Assembly: GCA_028283725.1 (NCBI GenBank)
Contig: JAPWKC010000003.1
Location: forward strand, 806,001-870,000
DNA length: 64,000 bases
From: Neorhizobium sp.
GTDB taxonomy: Bacteria > Pseudomonadota > Alphaproteobacteria > Rhizobiales > Rhizobiaceae
Reading direction: 5' to 3'
The notes under the pieces were generated by a model. That model was not told the origin of the DNA. It searched no databases and worked only from the letters and a program-made list of their open reading frames with translations. The translations under genes were made by a program, and so were the position numbers. This document shows, piece after piece, positions 8,487-17,775 of this stretch. Position 1 is the stretch's first letter. Each line of letters opens with the position of its first letter.

Positions 8487-9212
8487 ATGGCGCAGGACCT
8501 CACGTCAGAGAGGGCGATGCTCGATGTCGCGGATCTCGACGTCTATCACGGCAATAGCCAGACGCTGAAAGGCATGTCCTTTTCGGTGGCGCCGGGCGAG
8601 GTCGTCTGCCTGCTCGGGCGAAACGGCGCCGGCAAGACGACGACGCTGCGGGCGATCATGGGGCTGATGCGGCCAAGCGCCGGCCATGTGCGGCTTGATG
8701 GCGTGGAGCTGACGGCGCTTGCCGCCCACGAGGTGCCGCGGCAGGGGATCGGCTATGTGCCGCAGGGGCGGCGGCTGTTTTCCGAACTGACGGTACGGGA
8801 CAATCTCGACATCGGCCTGATGACCCGCAAGAGCCCGCGCGCCGTGCTGGACGAGGTTTTCGATCTGTTTCCGCGACTTCAGGAACGGCTCGACCAGGTA
8901 TCGGGAACGCTGTCCGGGGGCGAGCAGCAGATGCTGGCGACGGCGCGGGCGCTGTGCATCAATCCTTCCGTCATCCTGCTCGACGAGCCGACCGAGGGGC
9001 TGATGCCGTCGATGATCGCGACCATCCGCGACGTGATCCTGACGCTGAAGGGGAGGGGCAAGGCGATCCTTCTGGTCGAGCAGCGCGTCGAAGCGGTGCT
9101 GTCGGTGGCAGACCGCGTCTGCTTTATCGAAAACGGCAGGGTTCAGGCGACAAGCCCCGTCCAGGCTCTGCGCGACGATCCGTCGATGCTGACCCGCTAT
9201 GTCGGGGTGTGA
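8487..9212 (+). CDS. LivF-type ABC transporter ATP-binding protein
   Basis: This 241-residue ATPase is the LivF-type partner that completes the five-gene importer. Walker A is GRNGAGKTT near residue 42, the signature is LSGGEQQMLATARAL, Walker B is VILLDEPTEGL, and the switch His is replaced by Gln (LLVEQRVEAV), as is common in LivF. The ATG follows the livG stop by one base, and GGGGACGG supplies the ribosome-binding site. The operon (SBP-LivH-LivM-LivG-LivF) ends here, with no obvious strong terminator. Confidence 0.9.
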   Translation: MAQDLTSERAMLDVADLDVYHGNSQTLKGMSFSVAPGEVVCLLGRNGAGKTTTLRAIMGLMRPSAGHVRLDGVELTALAAHEVPRQGIGYVPQGRRLFSELTVRDNLDIGLMTRKSPRAVLDEVFDLFPRLQERLDQVSGTLSGGEQQMLATARALCINPSVILLDEPTEGLMPSMIATIRDVILTLKGRGKAILLVEQRVEAVLSVADRVCFIENGRVQATSPVQALRDDPSMLTRYVGV

Positions 9213-9594
9213 CGGCTGGGGCTGCCGGTAATCGGCCTTCAGGTCGCGTTCAAGTCGTCGTCTTGGGGGGCTCGGGCGTCTTGGCGTGCGTGTCGCAGAT
9301 CTGCCCGAGGGGCGCCTCGTCTCATGACTACCTGCCTGTCTTCCGAGGAAACATGCCCGCGTTCCGGCAAGGAATTGCGTCGCTGGTGCGGCTTTTCCAC
9401 TTAAGGGAGAAGGGGTGCTGCGACACGGATCGGAGGCCGATGGCGCCTTCCTGCTTGGGGATGCGAGGTCGATCCGCCTGTTGCGCGCGACCGCAATCGC
9501 CCTATCGCCATGGGATCGAGACGGTTGGCGGTGGCCTCTCGCCTGTGATGAAGACATTATGTCTCATTGCCGTAACCGGCCGTCTCACATCAAC
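9213..9594. other. Intergenic region without recognisable gene
   Basis: About 380 bases lie between the Liv-type operon and the efflux-pump regulatory region. Frames here are open on both strands, but none has a convincing start, ribosome-binding site or recognisable protein. I see nothing else in it. Confidence 0.5.
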
Positions 9595-9608
9595 TTGATT
9601 TGGATCAA
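9595..9608. promoter_or_regulatory. FNR/FixK-type box upstream of efflux operon
   Basis: TTGATTTGGATCAA is an exact match to the TTGAT-N4-ATCAA consensus of FNR/FixK/FnrN regulators. Its centre is about 30 bases before the predicted -35 and roughly 60-65 bases before the likely transcription start, a classical class I activator position. Confidence 0.6.
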
Positions 9609-9630
9609 ACCAGCCGGCTCCAATTGTAGA

Positions 9631-9659
9631 TTGCAGTTTCGCGAACGCGCATTTATATA
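9631..9659 (+). promoter_or_regulatory. Sigma-70-type promoter of efflux operon
   Basis: TTGCAG (9631-9636), a 17-base spacer and TATATA (9654-9659) form a good housekeeping promoter about 50 bases before the adaptor gene. Confidence 0.6.
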
Positions 9660-9680
9660 CGTGCCGGTTTGTATGTATAT
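9653..9680. promoter_or_regulatory. Putative TetR-family operator
   Basis: An imperfect AT-rich palindrome has ATATAC at 9655-9660 and GTATAT at 9675-9680, with additional TATAC/GTATG similarity around the centre. It overlaps the -10 and the start region, as expected for repression by the TetR-family protein encoded at the end of the operon. It resembles AcrR-type TACATACA...TGTATGTA sites. Confidence 0.5.
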
Positions 9681-9709
9681 TTTATTGGCGTCTTACGCAG
9701 GGGTGCGCG

Positions 9710-10900
9710 ATGCGGTTTCAGAACATAAATGGGCTTATGGTCGGTGTGGCGATGGCTGCGCTCGTCGTCTGTCAGGGCGAAGCGCTGGCGCAGCAGCCGG
9801 GCATGCCGCCGTCTGCGGTCGGTGTCGTCACGGTCAATCCGGAAGACCTTCCGATCATCAACGATCTGCCGGGACGCATTGCGCCGACCAGACTTGCCGA
9901 AGTGCGTCCGCGCGTTTCCGGCATCGTCGTCGCACGCGTGTTCGAGCAGGGTGCGCAGGTCAAGGAAGGCGATGTGCTCTACAAGATCGATCCGGCTCCG
10001 TTCCAGGTGCAGGTCGATAGCGCGCAGGCAACGCTGCGTCGCGCCAAGGCGACGCAGCTTCTCGCCCGCAACACGGCCGACCGCCAGGAGCAGTTGCGCA
10101 AGTCGAATGTCGCAAGCGCGCAGAATTTCGACGACGCGACGGGTCAGCTGGCGCAGGCCGATGCCGATGTGGCGGTTGCCGAAGCCGGTCTCGCCCAGGC
10201 AAAGCTCAATCTGCAATATGCCAACGTGACGGCGCCGATTTCCGGTCGTATCGGCCGGGCGCTGATCACCGAAGGCGCGCTGGTTTCCTCGACGGGTTCG
10301 GAAAATCTCGCGACGATCCAGCAGCTCGATCCGATCTATGCCGACTTCACCCAGCCCGCCGGTGATCTTATCCGCCTGCGCAAGGCGCTGGAAGGCGGCA
10401 AGCTGATGAACGGCGCCAACGAGGCGAAGGTCATGCTGTCGCTCGATGACGGTACCGAATACGACCAGCCGGGCAAGCTGCTGTTTTCCGAAGCCGCCGT
10501 CGACGAGACGACGGGCCAGGTGACGCTGCGCGGCGAATTTCCCAATCCGAAGGGCGATCTCCTGCCGGGCATGTATGTGCGCGTCAAGATCGAGCAGGGC
10601 GTCGAGAGGGGTGCGATCGCCGTGCCGCAGCAGGCCATCCAGCGCGATGCCGGCGGTCAGGCGAGCGTCTATGTGGTCAATGCCGACAACAAGGTCGAAG
10701 CGCGCCGCGTCACCGTCGAGCGTGCGCTCGGCCAGCGCTCGGTCATTTCGCAAGGCCTCAAGGGCGGCGACAAGGTCATCGCCGACGGCTTCCAGAAGAT
10801 CGGCCCCGGCGCGACCGTCAATCCGCAGCCATGGACGGCTACGGGAACGCCCGCCGGAACCCCGGCCGGGGCTGCCGCCGAAGCGGCTCCGAAGAAGTAA
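9710..10900 (+). CDS. RND efflux periplasmic adaptor subunit (AcrA/MexA type)
   Basis: This 396-residue membrane fusion protein links the RND pump to an outer-membrane channel. The signal peptide ends near ALAQQ, and I see no convincing lipobox around Cys21. The lipoyl halves are visible as EVRPRVSGIVVARVFEQGAQVKEGDVL and ANVTAPISGRIGRALITEGALV, flanking an alpha-hairpin rich in Ala/Gln (about residues 100-160). The beta-barrel follows, then a membrane-proximal domain with GQVTLRGEFPNPKGDLLPGMYVRV and VPQQAIQRDAGG. The length is usual. The pump gene begins 12 bases downstream. No TolC-type outer-membrane factor lies nearby, so it must share one encoded elsewhere. Confidence 0.92.
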   Translation: MRFQNINGLMVGVAMAALVVCQGEALAQQPGMPPSAVGVVTVNPEDLPIINDLPGRIAPTRLAEVRPRVSGIVVARVFEQGAQVKEGDVLYKIDPAPFQVQVDSAQATLRRAKATQLLARNTADRQEQLRKSNVASAQNFDDATGQLAQADADVAVAEAGLAQAKLNLQYANVTAPISGRIGRALITEGALVSSTGSENLATIQQLDPIYADFTQPAGDLIRLRKALEGGKLMNGANEAKVMLSLDDGTEYDQPGKLLFSEAAVDETTGQVTLRGEFPNPKGDLLPGMYVRVKIEQGVERGAIAVPQQAIQRDAGGQASVYVVNADNKVEARRVTVERALGQRSVISQGLKGGDKVIADGFQKIGPGATVNPQPWTATGTPAGTPAGAAAEAAPKK

Positions 10901-10912
10901 GGACGGGCCACG

Positions 10913-13900
10913 ATGTCAAGTTTCTTCATTGCGCGGCCCATCTTTGCATGGGTCGTCGCCATCTTCATCCTGATCGCCGGGCTTCTGGCTCTGCCGAACC
11001 TGCCGATCGCACAATATCCAAACGTCGCACCGCCGCAGATCGCCATCTCGACGACCTATCCGGGTGCGACGCCTGAGAATATCTACCAGAGCGTCACCCG
11101 TCCGATCGAGGACGAGCTGAACGGCGTTCCGGGCCTGATCTATTTCGAATCGACATCGGAATCGTCCGGCCGCATCTCGATCAACGTCACCTTTGCGCCG
11201 GGCACCAATATCGGCGAGGCGCAGGTCGAAGTGCAGAACCGTATCGCCCGCGTCGAGCCGCGCCTGCCGCAGGCGGTGACTGCGCAAGGCATGCGCGTCG
11301 AACGCGCCGGTACCGCCTTCCTGATGCTCGTCTCGCTGACGTCCAAGGACGGCCAGACGGACGCGATCGGGCTTGGCGACTACCTGAACCGCAACGTCAT
11401 CGGCGAAATCCGCCGCGTGCCGGGCGTCGGTTCGGCGCAGCTTTTCGCCACCCAGCGCTCGATGCGTATCTGGCTCGATCCGGCCAAGATGGTGGGTCTC
11501 AGCCTGACGTCCGCCGACGTGATCAGCGCCATCGAGGCGCAGAACTCGCAGGTCGCCGCCGGCCGTATCGGCGCGACGCCGAACCCGATCGGCCAGCAGA
11601 TTTCCGCAACGATCAACGTGCAGGGCCAGCTCAGCACGCCGGAACAGTTCGGCTCTATCGTGCTGCGCGCCAATTCGGACGGTTCGTCGGTGCGTCTGCG
11701 CGACGTGGCGCGGATCGAGATCGGTGGCGAGGACTATAACTTCGCCGCACGCCTGAACGGTCAGCCGAGTGCCGCCATCGGCGTGCAGCTGGCGCCGACG
11801 GGCAATGCGCTCGCGACGTCGGAAGGCGTCAAGGACGTGATGAAGCGCCTGTCGCGCTACTTCCCGGAAGGCGTGGTATACGAAATTCCGTATGACACGA
11901 GCCCGTTCGTGGAAGTGTCGATCGAGAAGGTCATCCATACGCTCGTCGAGGCGATGATCCTCGTCTTCATCGTCATGTTCGTCTTCCTGCAGAACATCCG
12001 CTACACGCTCATTCCGGCACTCGTCGTGCCGGTGGCGCTTGCGGGCACGCTCGGCGTGATGATGGTGGCAGGGTTCTCGATCAACGTGCTCACCATGTTC
12101 GCCATGGTGCTTGCGATCGGTATTCTCGTCGACGATGCGATCGTCGTCGTGGAAAACGTCGAACGCATCATGATGGAGGAAAAGCTGTCGCCGAAGGAGG
12201 CGACGAAGAAGGCGATGGGTCAGATCCAGGGCGCCATCGTCGGTATCACGCTCGTGCTCTCGGCCGTGTTCATTCCGATGGCCTTCTTCCCCGGCGCCGT
12301 CGGCATCATCTATCAGCAGTTCTCGCTGACGATGGTGGTTTCGATCCTGTTCTCCGGCTTCCTGGCGCTGTCCCTGACGCCGGCGCTCTGCGGTTCGTTC
12401 CTGAAGCCGGTGACGCATGACGCCCATGAAAAGCGCGGTCCGTTCGGCGTGTTCAACCGTGGCTTCAACAGGGCCTCGCACGGCTATTCGTCAACGGTCG
12501 GCAAGATCGCCAAGCGGTCCGGCCGGTTCATGATCATCTATGTGGCGCTGATCGTGGGCCTCGGCTGGGCCTATATGCGGCTTCCCGGCTCGTTCCTGCC
12601 GAACGAAGATCAGGGCTACCTGATCGTCGACGTGCAGGCGCCGTCGGAAGCATCGACCGATCGTACGCTCGACGTGATCGAGCAGATCGAAAAGATCGCG
12701 CTGAAGGAAAAGGCCGTCGACCGCGTCATCGCGGTGCGTGGCTACTCGTTCTCGGGTACCGGCCAGAATGCCGGCATCGCCTTCATCACGCTCAAGGACT
12801 GGTCGGTGCGCGGACCGGAAGATTCGGCCAATGCGATTGCGGCACGCCTCAACCAGCAGCTGTTCGGTCTTCGCGATGCGATCGCGTTCTCGCTGTCGCC
12901 GCCGCCCATCCAGGGCCTCGGCAATTCGAGCGGCTTCACCTTCCGCCTGCAGGATAGAGCAGGCGTCGGACAGACGGCACTCGGAGCTGCCACGCAGCAG
13001 CTGATGGCTGCCGCGCGTCAGAGCCCGGTTCTGGCCGGCATGCGCATCGAAGGCATGCCGAATGCGGCGCAGCTCAACCTCGTGGTCGACCGCGAAAAGG
13101 CCAATACGTTCGGTGTGTCGTTCAGCGACATCAACTCGGCGATCTCGGCCAATTTCGGTTCGTCCTATGTCAACGACTTCCCGAATGTCGGGCGCATGCA
13201 GCGCGTGACGGTGCAGGCGGACGGCAGCCAGCGCATGCAGGCGGCCGACCTTCTCAACCTCAACGTCCGCAACAGCAATGGCGGGATGGTGCCGATCTCC
13301 TCCTTCGCCAATGTCGAGTGGGTGCGCGGCCCGTCGCAGGTCGTCGGCTATAACGGCTATCCGTCGATGCGTATCGCCGGTCAGGCGTCTCCGGGTCATT
13401 CGACCGGCCAGGCGATCGCCGAAATGCAGAGGCTTTCCGATCAGCTTCCGGGTGGCTTCGGCTACGAATGGACCGGGCAGTCGCTGCAGGAAATCCAGTC
13501 GGGTTCGCAGGCTCCGGCACTGATCGGGCTCAGCATCCTGTTCGTCTTCCTGCTGCTGTCGGCGCTCTACGAAAGCTGGTCCATCCCGCTGTCGGTCATG
13601 CTCGTCGTGCCGCTTGGGGTGATCGGGGCCGTGGCCGCCGTGACGCTGCGCGGCATGCCGAACGACGTCTACTTCCTCGTCGGTCTGATCACCATCATCG
13701 GCCTGTCGGCGAAGAACGCCATCCTGATCATCGAATTTGCCAAGGACCTCAGAGCCGAAGGCAAGCCGCTGATGGAGGCGACGATCGAGGCGGCGCATCT
13801 GCGCTTCCGCCCGATCATCATGACCTCGCTGGCATTCACCCTCGGCGTCGTGCCGATGGCGATCGCCACCGGCGCCAGTGCCGCCAGCCAGAACGCTATC

Positions 13901-14053
13901 GGTACCGGCGTGCTCGGCGGCATGATCTCGGCAACGATCCTTGCGATCTTCTTCGTGCCGGTCTTCTTCGTCTTCGTCATGCGGTTCTTCAAGCCTGACA
14001 GCAAGCAGAAGAAGCCAGAGGCGAGCGGAGCGGAGAGCCAGTCGACAAGCTGA
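10913..14053 (+). CDS. RND multidrug efflux pump, HAE1 family (AcrB/MexB type)
   Basis: This 1046-residue inner-membrane proton/drug antiporter is full length for HAE1 pumps (AcrB is about 1049). It begins with the family-typical MSSFFIARPIFAWVVAIFI. The proton-relay aspartates are in GILVDDAIVVVENVER (TM4), and the essential lysine is in GLSAKNAILIIEFAKDL (TM10). The two large periplasmic porter/docking loops are present, including GAVGIIYQQFS and the SALYESWSIPLSVMLVVPLG segment before TM8-9. It probably exports amphiphilic toxicants such as plant phenolics, bile-like compounds or antibiotics. It is flanked by its adaptor and a TetR regulator in one operon. Confidence 0.95.
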   Translation: MSSFFIARPIFAWVVAIFILIAGLLALPNLPIAQYPNVAPPQIAISTTYPGATPENIYQSVTRPIEDELNGVPGLIYFESTSESSGRISINVTFAPGTNIGEAQVEVQNRIARVEPRLPQAVTAQGMRVERAGTAFLMLVSLTSKDGQTDAIGLGDYLNRNVIGEIRRVPGVGSAQLFATQRSMRIWLDPAKMVGLSLTSADVISAIEAQNSQVAAGRIGATPNPIGQQISATINVQGQLSTPEQFGSIVLRANSDGSSVRLRDVARIEIGGEDYNFAARLNGQPSAAIGVQLAPTGNALATSEGVKDVMKRLSRYFPEGVVYEIPYDTSPFVEVSIEKVIHTLVEAMILVFIVMFVFLQNIRYTLIPALVVPVALAGTLGVMMVAGFSINVLTMFAMVLAIGILVDDAIVVVENVERIMMEEKLSPKEATKKAMGQIQGAIVGITLVLSAVFIPMAFFPGAVGIIYQQFSLTMVVSILFSGFLALSLTPALCGSFLKPVTHDAHEKRGPFGVFNRGFNRASHGYSSTVGKIAKRSGRFMIIYVALIVGLGWAYMRLPGSFLPNEDQGYLIVDVQAPSEASTDRTLDVIEQIEKIALKEKAVDRVIAVRGYSFSGTGQNAGIAFITLKDWSVRGPEDSANAIAARLNQQLFGLRDAIAFSLSPPPIQGLGNSSGFTFRLQDRAGVGQTALGAATQQLMAAARQSPVLAGMRIEGMPNAAQLNLVVDREKANTFGVSFSDINSAISANFGSSYVNDFPNVGRMQRVTVQADGSQRMQAADLLNLNVRNSNGGMVPISSFANVEWVRGPSQVVGYNGYPSMRIAGQASPGHSTGQAIAEMQRLSDQLPGGFGYEWTGQSLQEIQSGSQAPALIGLSILFVFLLLSALYESWSIPLSVMLVVPLGVIGAVAAVTLRGMPNDVYFLVGLITIIGLSAKNAILIIEFAKDLRAEGKPLMEATIEAAHLRFRPIIMTSLAFTLGVVPMAIATGASAASQNAIGTGVLGGMISATILAIFFVPVFFVFVMRFFKPDSKQKKPEASGAESQSTS

Positions 14054-14075
14054 GGTCGAAAAGGGAGGAGGCGTC

Positions 14076-14711
14076 ATGAGACGGACCAAGGCCGAAGCGG
14101 CTGAAACCCGTGCGGCAATTCTGGTCGCCGCAGAAAAGATGTTCTTCGAGAAAGGCGTGGCGGAGAGCACGCTCGAAGAAATCGCGGCGGCGGCCGGTGT
14201 GACACGGGGTGCCATCTACTGGCATTTCGACAGCAAGGTGGAGTTGTTTCTCGAGCTCTACAATGCCGCCAGACTGCCGCAGATCAACGTCATCGACTTC
14301 GACCGCGTCGAAGAAGATGGCGGCGATCTGATCGGCACTTTGGAAAAGGTGACGCTCGACATGCTGGCGGGACTTGAGGCCGATGTCTCACGCCAGCGTA
14401 TCGTGACCATTCTGCTCAGAATGAATTTCACCAGCGAGTTCGACAAGCTGCAGGCGGCGATCGAGACGATCAAGGACGAGCACGATTCGTCATTGCTCGA
14501 AGTGTTGCGCAAGGCGGAAAAGGCGGGGGAACTGGCCAGGCCCTGGACGCCCGAAACCGCCGCCCGATCGATCAAATGGCTGATGAAGGGCATGTGTTGG
14601 GAATGGCTTCTGGGCCGCCGCACGTTTCCGCTCAACGAGGCAGGGTCGCAATGTATCTCGCTTCTGTTTGCCGCTTTCCGGGGTAAATGCGCCGCGGTGC
14701 CGAACGTGTAG
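14076..14711 (+). CDS. TetR/AcrR-family transcriptional repressor
   Basis: This 211-residue regulator has an N-terminal TetR helix-turn-helix (TLEEIAAAAGVTRGAIYWHFDSK, about residues 32-54) and a C-terminal ligand domain resembling TtgR/AcrR (WLMKGMCWEWLLG near residue 170). It probably represses the efflux operon by binding the palindrome at the promoter and releases it on drug binding. Unusually, it is encoded downstream of the pump in the same direction (22-base gap) rather than divergently, so it would be autoregulated with the pump. AAGGGAGGAG lies 6 bases before the ATG. A perfect terminator follows. Confidence 0.9.
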   Translation: MRRTKAEAAETRAAILVAAEKMFFEKGVAESTLEEIAAAAGVTRGAIYWHFDSKVELFLELYNAARLPQINVIDFDRVEEDGGDLIGTLEKVTLDMLAGLEADVSRQRIVTILLRMNFTSEFDKLQAAIETIKDEHDSSLLEVLRKAEKAGELARPWTPETAARSIKWLMKGMCWEWLLGRRTFPLNEAGSQCISLLFAAFRGKCAAVPNV

Positions 14712-14736
14712 TGGACAGACTTGCATCTTGAATACC

Positions 14737-14768
14737 AAAAGGCCGGCGCACGAGACGCCGGCCTTTTT
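14737..14768. terminator. Bidirectional Rho-independent terminator
   Basis: AAAA, a perfect 8-bp stem (GGCCGGCG/CGCCGGCC, 7-base loop) and TTTTT. It lies between convergent tetR and kdgD and can serve both strands. Confidence 0.92.
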
Positions 14769-14790
14769 CGTTTTGTTTGGGAGGCTGATC

Positions 14791-15805
<1,015 letters not shown>

Positions 15806-15821
15806 GACCGGCGCGCCGCGC

Positions 15822-16631
15822 TTATCCCCGTCGGATGAGTGTGCGGTAGCGCGACTGGCTGCCGCGCAGGTGCAGGCGCATGGCATCGCGTGCCGCCTGT
15901 TCGTCGCCATCGGCAATCGCGCTGGCGATATCGGCATGTTCGGCGTGGATCTGGGTGAGGTAGCCGGCGGGCGGGACGTCGTTGTCGTCATCCTGCAGCA
16001 GCGCGCGGGGGATCATCTGGCGGCCGATCGCTTCCAGAAGCTCGCGAAAGCGCGGATTGTTGGTGGCGTCGGCAACGGCCAGGTGAAAGGCGCGGTCGCT
16101 TTCGATCGCCGGGCCGCCATCGGCGATGCGCTGCTTCATCGTATCGAGACATTCGAAGATCAGTTCCTGCTGGGCGGGCGAGGAGCGTGTGGCAGCCAGT
16201 CCCGCAGCCTCGATCTCGATGGCCGCACGGACTTCGAGCATCTCGATGATCGAGGATACACGGCTGGGATCGGCATGGCGCAGGCCGCCAAGGCCAGAGG
16301 CAAGGCCCCCGGCGGCGCCGTTTGCGGCATTCGATCGTGGCGTCAGGACGAAAACGCCGACGCCGTGGCGGACCTCGACGAGCCCATCGGCGCGCAGGGA
16401 GGCGATCGCCTCGCGGATGACGGTGCGGCTCACCTTGTGCTGTTCGGTGAGGCCGCTTTCGCTCGGCAATTTGTCTCCCGGCTTCAGGTCGCCACGCAGG
16501 ATGGACGCGCGCAGCCGCTGGCTGACGGTCTCCACCAGGTTTCGACCTCTGCGCGGTGCTGCACCACTCGTGTTATCTTCAGATCCGGTCACGCCTGCCT
16601 GCTTGGGTTTGTGATGCGATGTCTTTGCCAT
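15822..16631 (-). CDS. GntR-family (FadR/FCD) transcriptional regulator
   Basis: This 269-residue regulator has a winged helix (about residues 30-100: LRASILRGDLKPGDKLPSE, then the recognition part VSRTVIREAIASLRADGLVEVRHG). The all-helical FCD ligand domain follows, with the conserved metal/effector residues in the D..FH and H..H pattern (ESDRAFHLAVADATNNPRF; HAEHADIASAI). It probably senses a uronate or aldarate intermediate. It lies 89 bases upstream of kdgD in the same direction and is divergent from udh, making it the obvious local regulator. It resembles the regulator at 60983-61744 in order and sequence. The first 30 residues are a disordered extension. Confidence 0.88.
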   Translation of the reverse strand: MAKTSHHKPKQAGVTGSEDNTSGAAPRRGRNLVETVSQRLRASILRGDLKPGDKLPSESGLTEQHKVSRTVIREAIASLRADGLVEVRHGVGVFVLTPRSNAANGAAGGLASGLGGLRHADPSRVSSIIEMLEVRAAIEIEAAGLAATRSSPAQQELIFECLDTMKQRIADGGPAIESDRAFHLAVADATNNPRFRELLEAIGRQMIPRALLQDDDNDVPPAGYLTQIHAEHADIASAIADGDEQAARDAMRLHLRGSQSRYRTLIRRG

Positions 16632-16722
16632 CTAAAGGGGTGGGATCGCCCGCGAATGTCAAGCGCGGATGCGGTTCTGCGCCCGCGCCGCGACCCGGAG
16701 AAGCCTGGGGATAAGAATTTCG

Positions 16723-16753
16723 TTGACGCGCAAAAGTGTCCTTGTAATATAAG
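16723..16753 (+). promoter_or_regulatory. udh promoter with overlapping GntR-type palindrome
   Basis: TTGACG (16723-16728) and TAATAT (16745-16750; 16-base spacer) form the promoter. The near-perfect palindrome CTTGTAATATAAG (16741-16753) covers the -10, an ideal repressor position. An almost identical site (CTTGTAATACATG) is at the ABC transporter promoter near 25630. Confidence 0.6.
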
Positions 16754-16814
16754 TGAGGCGTTGAAATATGACAACGTGGGCGGCAACGGGAGTGTGACGC
16801 CAACGGGAGGACCT

Positions 16815-17615
16815 ATGCTCAAGAAACTGCTTCTGACCGGCGCTGCCGGCGGCGTCGGGCGCGCCATTCGCCCTTTGCTCGGCGAGATCGCCGAGAGTGT
16901 CGTGCTTTCCGATATCGGCGAGATTGCCGATGCCGGTGCCAACGAGACCTTCATAAAATGCGACCTTGCCGACAAGGACGGGGTCTACCGGCTGTTCGAA
17001 GGCGGCGTGGACGGCGTCATCCATCTGGGCGGCATTTCGATCGAAAAGCCGTTCGATCTGATTTTGCAGGGCAATATCGTCGGGCTCTACAATCTCTACG
17101 AGGCGGCGCGTCATCACGGCATGCCACGCATCGTGTTTGCCAGTTCCAACCATACGATCGGTTATTACCGGCGCGACGAGCGGATCGATAACAAAGTCTA
17201 TCCGCGGCCGGACTCGCTTTACGGGGTGTCGAAAGTGTTCGGCGAGGCCGTTGCCAGTCTCTATGCCGACAAGTTCGGCCAGGAGACGCTGTCGCTCAGG
17301 ATCGGATCCTGCTTCGAGAAACCGCAGAACACCCGGATGCTTGCCACGTGGCTGAGCTACCGCGATCTGGTGTCGCTTTGCCAGCGGGCATTCGTGACGC
17401 CGAAGCTCGGCCACACCATCGTTTACGGCGCGTCTGCCAATGACGAGCAGTGGTGGGACAATAGCAAGGCCGCCTTCCTCGGCTGGCAGCCGAAGGACAG
17501 TTCGGCCGAGTGGCGGGTCGAGGTGGAGACGGCCGCCGGGCGCGAAGATCCGGCAAGTCCGGCCGTCATCTATCAGGGCGGCGGGTTTGCGCTTGCCGGT
17601 CATCCGGAAGATTGA
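16815..17615 (+). CDS. udh: Uronate dehydrogenase
   Basis: This 266-residue NAD-dependent short-chain/extended dehydrogenase should oxidise D-galacturonate or D-glucuronate at C1 to the aldaro-1,5-lactone. It shows the Rossmann motif GAAGGVG (residues 9-15), VIHLGGIS, the ASSNHTIGYY catalytic serine segment, and YGVSK with catalytic Tyr/Lys. ILQGNIVGLYNLYEAA, RIGSC and GASANDEQWWDNS match the Agrobacterium enzyme as I remember it, and the length is the same. CGGGAGG precedes the ATG by 5 bases. It is divergent from the GntR gene and followed by the enolase-superfamily gene, probably as one operon. Confidence 0.92.
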   Translation: MLKKLLLTGAAGGVGRAIRPLLGEIAESVVLSDIGEIADAGANETFIKCDLADKDGVYRLFEGGVDGVIHLGGISIEKPFDLILQGNIVGLYNLYEAARHHGMPRIVFASSNHTIGYYRRDERIDNKVYPRPDSLYGVSKVFGEAVASLYADKFGQETLSLRIGSCFEKPQNTRMLATWLSYRDLVSLCQRAFVTPKLGHTIVYGASANDEQWWDNSKAAFLGWQPKDSSAEWRVEVETAAGREDPASPAVIYQGGGFALAGHPED

Positions 17616-17775
17616 GCATTCCGCGGGCCACCGCGCCGGGATGACCGGCGTGGAGCCGCGGGCTTTTCATACCGGGGTGAGACCGACTTTGCGCCGGCGT
17701 GGTGGCACGCCTGCGCTTTCATGTGAGGAATAAGGGGCGAGGGAGGAGCTCTCGTCCGATGCAGGAGGAATTTCC

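Noticed and set aside
9415..10020. Open frame of 201 codons spanning the efflux promoter
   Set aside because: It covers a promoter, operator and FNR box and then overlaps the adaptor gene in another frame; the protein has no recognisable features.
10916..12481. Long antisense open frame of over 500 codons inside the RND pump gene
   Set aside because: It is rich in Arg/His/Asp with no family pattern. Such frames mirror high-GC third-position bias and recur opposite most real genes here (for example 5917-6801, 26923-28371, 31555-33240).
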